Of a stretch of DNA of 64,000 nt, positions 60,101-64,000 are shown piece by piece. The DNA is taken from contig CP141128.1 in assembly GCA_035236585.1 (NCBI GenBank), forward strand, positions 37,058,684-37,122,683. The letters are read 5' to 3'. The notes beneath the pieces are model-generated. The model made no database searches, was not told where the DNA came from, and saw only the letters and a program-made list of their open reading frames with translations. How positions within the stretch are numbered: the stretch's first letter is position 1; each line of letters starts with the position of its first letter. The DNA comes from Warburgia ugandensis. Its lineage: Eukaryota; Streptophyta; Magnoliopsida; Canellales; Canellaceae. The position numbers and the translations under genes were made by a program.

Positions 60101-61140
60101 GCCTGAGTGCCCCATCATGCATAAAAAGGGTGAAAGCAAAAAGTAGTGAGAGTTAAGCCCACATTGCCATGAGTGTAATTGAGACCCTCATAGGGCTTGA
60201 CTGTACATGATGTTCTGTTGATTTTTACATGCATTATATTATTCTATGAACATAGATTTTCATCATTTCGATGGACGTACATCCACATATTTATCTCATG
60301 TCCTGCATGTCATGATGGTTTGACTTGATATCGATTTATTCAGACTTATGATTTTCATGTGTTATTCAGCATGGACATCTAATTATTTGATGTGCCTTAT
60401 ACATGTTTTATCTTATGAGATTGGCAATGACATTGTTACTTTGCACGACATGATTTTATTATGTTTTTTATTAAATGTGATCACCTACATGAGCATAGCT
60501 TGCTAAGGCATTGCTTTATTTGCATTGCTTTAGATATAGAGAGTTGCTATAGGGTGATGCACAAATAGAGCAAGCAAAAGTGATGATAGTTTCTAGTGGA
60601 GTGTTGAGGATATTTCAAAGATGACAAGTTTTGTTTAGGACCTCACTTTAGTTATGGTTTATGTATTGTACATTAATATAATTGCAATGTGACTTAGATG
60701 TGAGGATATGAATTTATGTTGGATGTGATGGCTGTATGGACAGACCCTGGTATTTTGTTATGACTTGATTTTCTTATCCATTGTTGGAGTACACATTTTT
60801 ATTGAAAATCGTGTTTGATTTGGGTGGATGGGCGTGGAGATTGAGTCTCCCAATTGTCATGTCATGTATTGTGTTTATCAGGTGATTTTGTATCGCACAT
60901 GTGATGCATAATGGTCCAAAATACAAAGGAGGCTCTGTCAAATTTTTGGTAGAAATGGAATTTCTTTTCACCATTAAATCCATGGTTTTGTGGTTATATG
61001 ACTCCCAGGATTTTGAAATAAGTGCTTTTTATTTGAGTTTTATTTTTGGTCACTTCAAAAATCAAAGTTTTAAAGCAGGGATCCTGCCACATTTTATAAA
61101 TTGTTATTTTATTGTTGGTAAAACCTGGGGTGTCACAGTT

Positions 61141-61152
61141 TGGCATCAGAGC
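61141..61152 (+). promoter_or_regulatory. Primer-binding site (initiator Met tRNA)
   Basis: TGGCATCAGAGC matches the plant gypsy PBS TGGTATCAGAGC with one mismatch, three bases after the LTR end TGTCACA (61131-61137). Confidence 0.92.
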
Positions 61153-62600
61153 CCAAGTTCTACTCCATCATGGCCATTCCAACAAATTCCAAGGTCAAAT
61201 ACAATCCATGAAGTGAGGTGATTTCCTGAATATGAGTTATAGAGATAACTCATGTGAAGGATGTTGATGATTGTGAAATAGATAATGTCATGAAGGTTGT
61301 AGATTTTCTTAGAGAAATTGAGACTTTAAATCCTTGTATAAGCACATGGAGGTACACTTTTATAGGAAGTCCATGATTTTTAGAATCATGAATTAGAATA
61401 AAGATTGTAAGAGTTCAAGTTCTAACTTGAATGGTTCAAGTAAACTATTGAAAAAAAAATCCTAACAATTATTGAAATAACAATAGCATGATAAGAATGA
61501 TGAAAGAATAGAAATGATAACAATTATCGAGAACTCGAGAAAGTTAAGAGTATAGTATTAATTTAAACTTGACGCAGATTTATTTGACAAATAAATTATA
61601 ATATGGTGAAAATCATTGAAAATTTGATGAAGTAAGATCTTACTGTTTCTATGGATGAAATATCTAATTATGAGATGAAAACTGGTCAGTTTGGTGTATA
61701 TAGAGATATTGATAGTTAGTCATCAATGAAAAGTAAATGCTTATAAATCATTGTGAGGATTTCAATTATGATTGGAGACACATAGCACTTGAAGGATATA
61801 ACAACCATTTTATGAAAATGGTTAGTATTAATGATGTGAATCAAGTAGGGAGAGATACTTATTGAAGTAGGTACGGGGAATGGATATTGTTGTAAGAATA
61901 AGGTGAGATAAAAGCTAATGAGTCCTTGCGCTTACAAAAATATTGATATCAGACATCAGTGGGAGCAAATGCTTACAAATTTTTCTAAGGGTTTTAATTC
62001 TGATTTGAAGTGTGTATTACCTGGAGGGCATGATAACTAATTTATGGAAATAATTCTTGAATAGAAATGATTTTGTAATGAATCAACTAGGAAGAACAAC
62101 ATATGAAGTGAATGAGATGAGGTGATATTAATTATGATTGATTTACATCCAACCATGATAGAGATGATAGTGTGGTTTTTGATGACAAAGGAAGTATTAT
62201 AAAAGGTAAATTTCATTGGGTGCGAAATCAATCGAGTTGTAAATGATTTTCATTGATATGACCATGAAATAATTCATTAGTTCAAGAAAATGAAATAGTG
62301 GAAGTGAGGACACTGAAAATATAATTACATGGATTTTAAGGATGGTTATTTGCGAAGATATGTTTCTCTATTATTGAGACTTTTATCTAGAAATCCCTTG
62401 CGAAAGCATATGATAATTAATATTTTTGGAAACTGAGAGAGTTTGCCACCTAAAGCGAAGAAATAAACGATTCAATGGTATTGAACCAATATATACTTAG
62501 TTGAAGAGAATTGCCCTAACTCCTTCACCATGAAGAAGGAGACCATGGATAGATTATGATATGTTGACACCTGTATTGAAGGATCTGGTGATTGTGTTGA
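61153..62600 (+). other. Leader and badly decayed gag region
   Basis: There is no open frame of note and no block I can assign with confidence. By position between the PBS and the zinc knuckle trace at 62920 it should be leader and gag. Several TAG/TGA stops occur in all three forward frames. Confidence 0.5.
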
Positions 62601-63360
62601 AGTTCTACACTAGTAGTGAGGTTGTAGACATAACCTCTATGTAAAGAGGGATCCTTTCAGGACCAAGGTTGATCGCAGAAACTTGGACCTGGGTGGTTCG
62701 AGTTAGCTTAGTAAGGGTAAGAGATCTTTCATTGACACAGCTGTAGAGGCCATTGAGCCAGCGACATTTGATCAAGCGGTGTTAGGATACAAATGAGAAG
62801 GTGTACTACTTGTAAGGACAAACACTTGGACAATTAAGTCTTAGAGTTAGTAGACCACTACAGCAATGGTAATAGCATCAGTAGCCACCATCACAGTGGT
62901 AATTCTTTAAATATTTTGACTATGGAGAGTCAAGACATTCCTTTAGAGACTGTCCCATGGACAATGAATCAGATAGACTAACGTCAGGGACAGGGCAAAG
63001 ATGGCCCACATTATCAGTGATAAATTTTTCCATTACTTAGAGGCAAGTACAGGCCTCGAACTAGATGGTGGAAGATATTTCTAATTGCTAATAACTATGT
63101 TAGAATCCTTCATGATCTAAGATTCGATCATTTTGTACTTTATATATTTACACCTAGATGAATATACTTGTATATATGGCAATCTCTGGGTTGGATGTAT
63201 AATGTTGATGATGAGTGAGAGCATGGATATCGATCTAAGCTTACTTGATATGACTAATCATGATACCATCATTGGGATGGATTCTATTTATTAGGGGACA
63301 GTTGATTGCAATGTGGAAAAGATCACTTTTGGTGTACTTGGACTTGTTATGCTTATTACA
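62600..63360 (+). pseudogene. gag nucleocapsid and protease traces
   Basis: At about 62918-62953 a frame reads FDYGESRHSFRDCPM, a CCHC knuckle whose first two Cys are lost while His and the last Cys remain. At about 63218-63290 a frame reads DIDLSLLDMTNHDTIIGMDSIY, matching the C-terminal block of gypsy retropepsin (family form LDMxDYDVILGMDWL), followed after a stop by VDCNVEKITF. This gives gag-PR order on the plus strand. No usable active site is seen. Confidence 0.72.
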
Positions 63361-64000
63361 AGTTCTTGGTGAAACTAATTGATGAAATTAGTACACTAGC
63401 AGTATGTACGGATATAATGGGCTGAATATTTAAAGGTTGCTTAGATGAGTCATGATTATATAGTAAATGATGCTTTTGTATACTCCATGGCTTGGAAGAG
63501 CACAAGAAATCCTTGTGCATTATTTTGAGTATCTAAAAGACTCATCCTTTGCTGTAATTATATGGAGTATGAATTATGGTCAAAGAGGATGAATTCCCTT
63601 GACTGCGATATCTATATTGATAGAGAGAATGTGATGAATTAGGATTAGCCCAAATTGATGACTAAGGTTGATAGTCTTCTTAGTCTAATGGACTGTTATT
63701 GCCAGATCATTGAGTTCCCCTAGGATAGCAGTGGCATGGATACTATGTTATATTATTTATATGAGCATCATTTCTCATGAATGTGAGAAGTGTGATAGTG
63801 AAGTATGTTAGAATGAAAGCATTTTCTTATGTGTAACCTAGTTCTGGATTATAATGTATACTTGTGAGTGGCCAATGAGGGTGGGTGCAAGAGGCATTGA
63901 CAGGCTTCTAGGTAGTCACAATATGATTATGCTGTAGACTGGATTTTGATTGGCATGTGATTGCCTGTTATTGAGCTGGCATGCTCTAATTTTGATTGAC
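63361..64000 (+). other. Probable linker towards RT, undetermined
   Basis: By position this should lead from protease into RT, but I see no RT block before the window ends. It may contain deletions. Confidence 0.4.

Larger units (their letters stand above)
55040..61137 (+). repeat. 5' LTR, truncated at its start, split by a nested solo LTR
   Basis: Left part about 55040-56970, right part 60106-61137, together about 2.96 kb. The left part resembles 42950-43260 of the LARD-like LTR (GAGTTGACTC block 55609/43101; GAGAGTACCCTC 55687/43183). It has GAGGTAGGTG at 56552, a hairpin remnant at 60491-60532 and ends CTGGGGTGTCACA at 61137. The 60-bp tandem repeat at 56824-56970 is interrupted in its third unit by the nested LTR. 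Confidence 0.83.
55040..64000 (+). mobile_element. Ty3/gypsy element, plus strand, runs off the right edge
   Basis: Its 5' LTR (about 55040-56970 and 60106-61137) is followed three bases later by a Met-tRNA primer-binding site, then degenerate gag and protease. The LTR lacks its first roughly 500 bp, judged by comparison with the 41823 element, and starts directly against CACTA TNP2. A solo LTR of another family is nested in it at 56971-60100. The LTR relates it to the chromovirus-type LTRs here, but RT is not visible in the window. Confidence 0.82.

Noticed and set aside
1-64000. CRISPR arrays, bacterial operons, rRNA or tRNA genes
   Set aside because: None seen. Repeats here are element-derived; tRNA-like boxes occur only in the SINE, and Met-tRNA matches are primer-binding sites.

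Overview
This window looks like an intergenic, heterochromatin-like stretch of a large seed-plant genome, probably an angiosperm. It is AT-rich, and I can support no host protein gene, rRNA or tRNA in it. Nearly everything assignable is transposable-element sequence: Ty3/gypsy LTR retrotransposons of two lineages (chromoviruses of the Del/Tekay type and Athila-type elements), a CACTA (En/Spm) DNA transposon, a tRNA-derived Au-like SINE, a MITE and a probable LINE remnant. All coding parts are broken. The species cannot be named from the sequence.

Layout. 1-4586: minus-strand chromovirus remnant (RNase H, RT, protease, gag, primer-binding site, start of the 5' LTR). 4587-7876: minus-strand truncated copy of a long LTR family. 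7877-16507: plus-strand Athila-type element (gag, PR, RT, RNase H, INT, 3' LTR), missing its 5' end and the end of its 3' LTR. 16508-17359: mosaic of element fragments, then a 155-bp MITE at 17360-17514. 18456-31980: a solo Athila-type LTR (TSD ATGTG), split by a complete 11,008-bp Tekay-type chromovirus on the minus strand (20695-31702, TSD GTTCT). The 3' LTR of that chromovirus itself contains foreign sequence at 22678-24177. 31986-35015: mostly unassigned, with a LINE-like scrap. 35016-40049: a 5,034-bp solo LTR (TSD GATCC). About 40480-55040: minus-strand CACTA remnant (TNP2, DUF4218, DUF4216, subterminal repeats), split by an 11,152-bp LTR element (41823-52974, TSD TATGT) whose interior appears non-coding and carries a SINE. 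About 55040-64000: plus-strand gypsy element whose 5' LTR is split by another solo LTR (56971-60100, TSD GCCTG); its degenerate gag and protease run off the right edge.

The target-site duplications fix a relative order of insertion, with up to three nested layers. No working system is encoded. The most interesting signals are: (1) a two-stem-loop module in at least eight LTR copies from several families, where both arms of the stem change together; (2) a Tekay polyprotein with about 27 in-frame stops, mostly TAG, but no frameshift over about 4.4 kb; (3) a perfect inverted repeat that looks like a template-switch scar inside an RNase H domain; (4) other LTR motifs shared between families. Coordinates with a TSD or terminal motif are base-exact; domain limits in degenerate regions are approximate.
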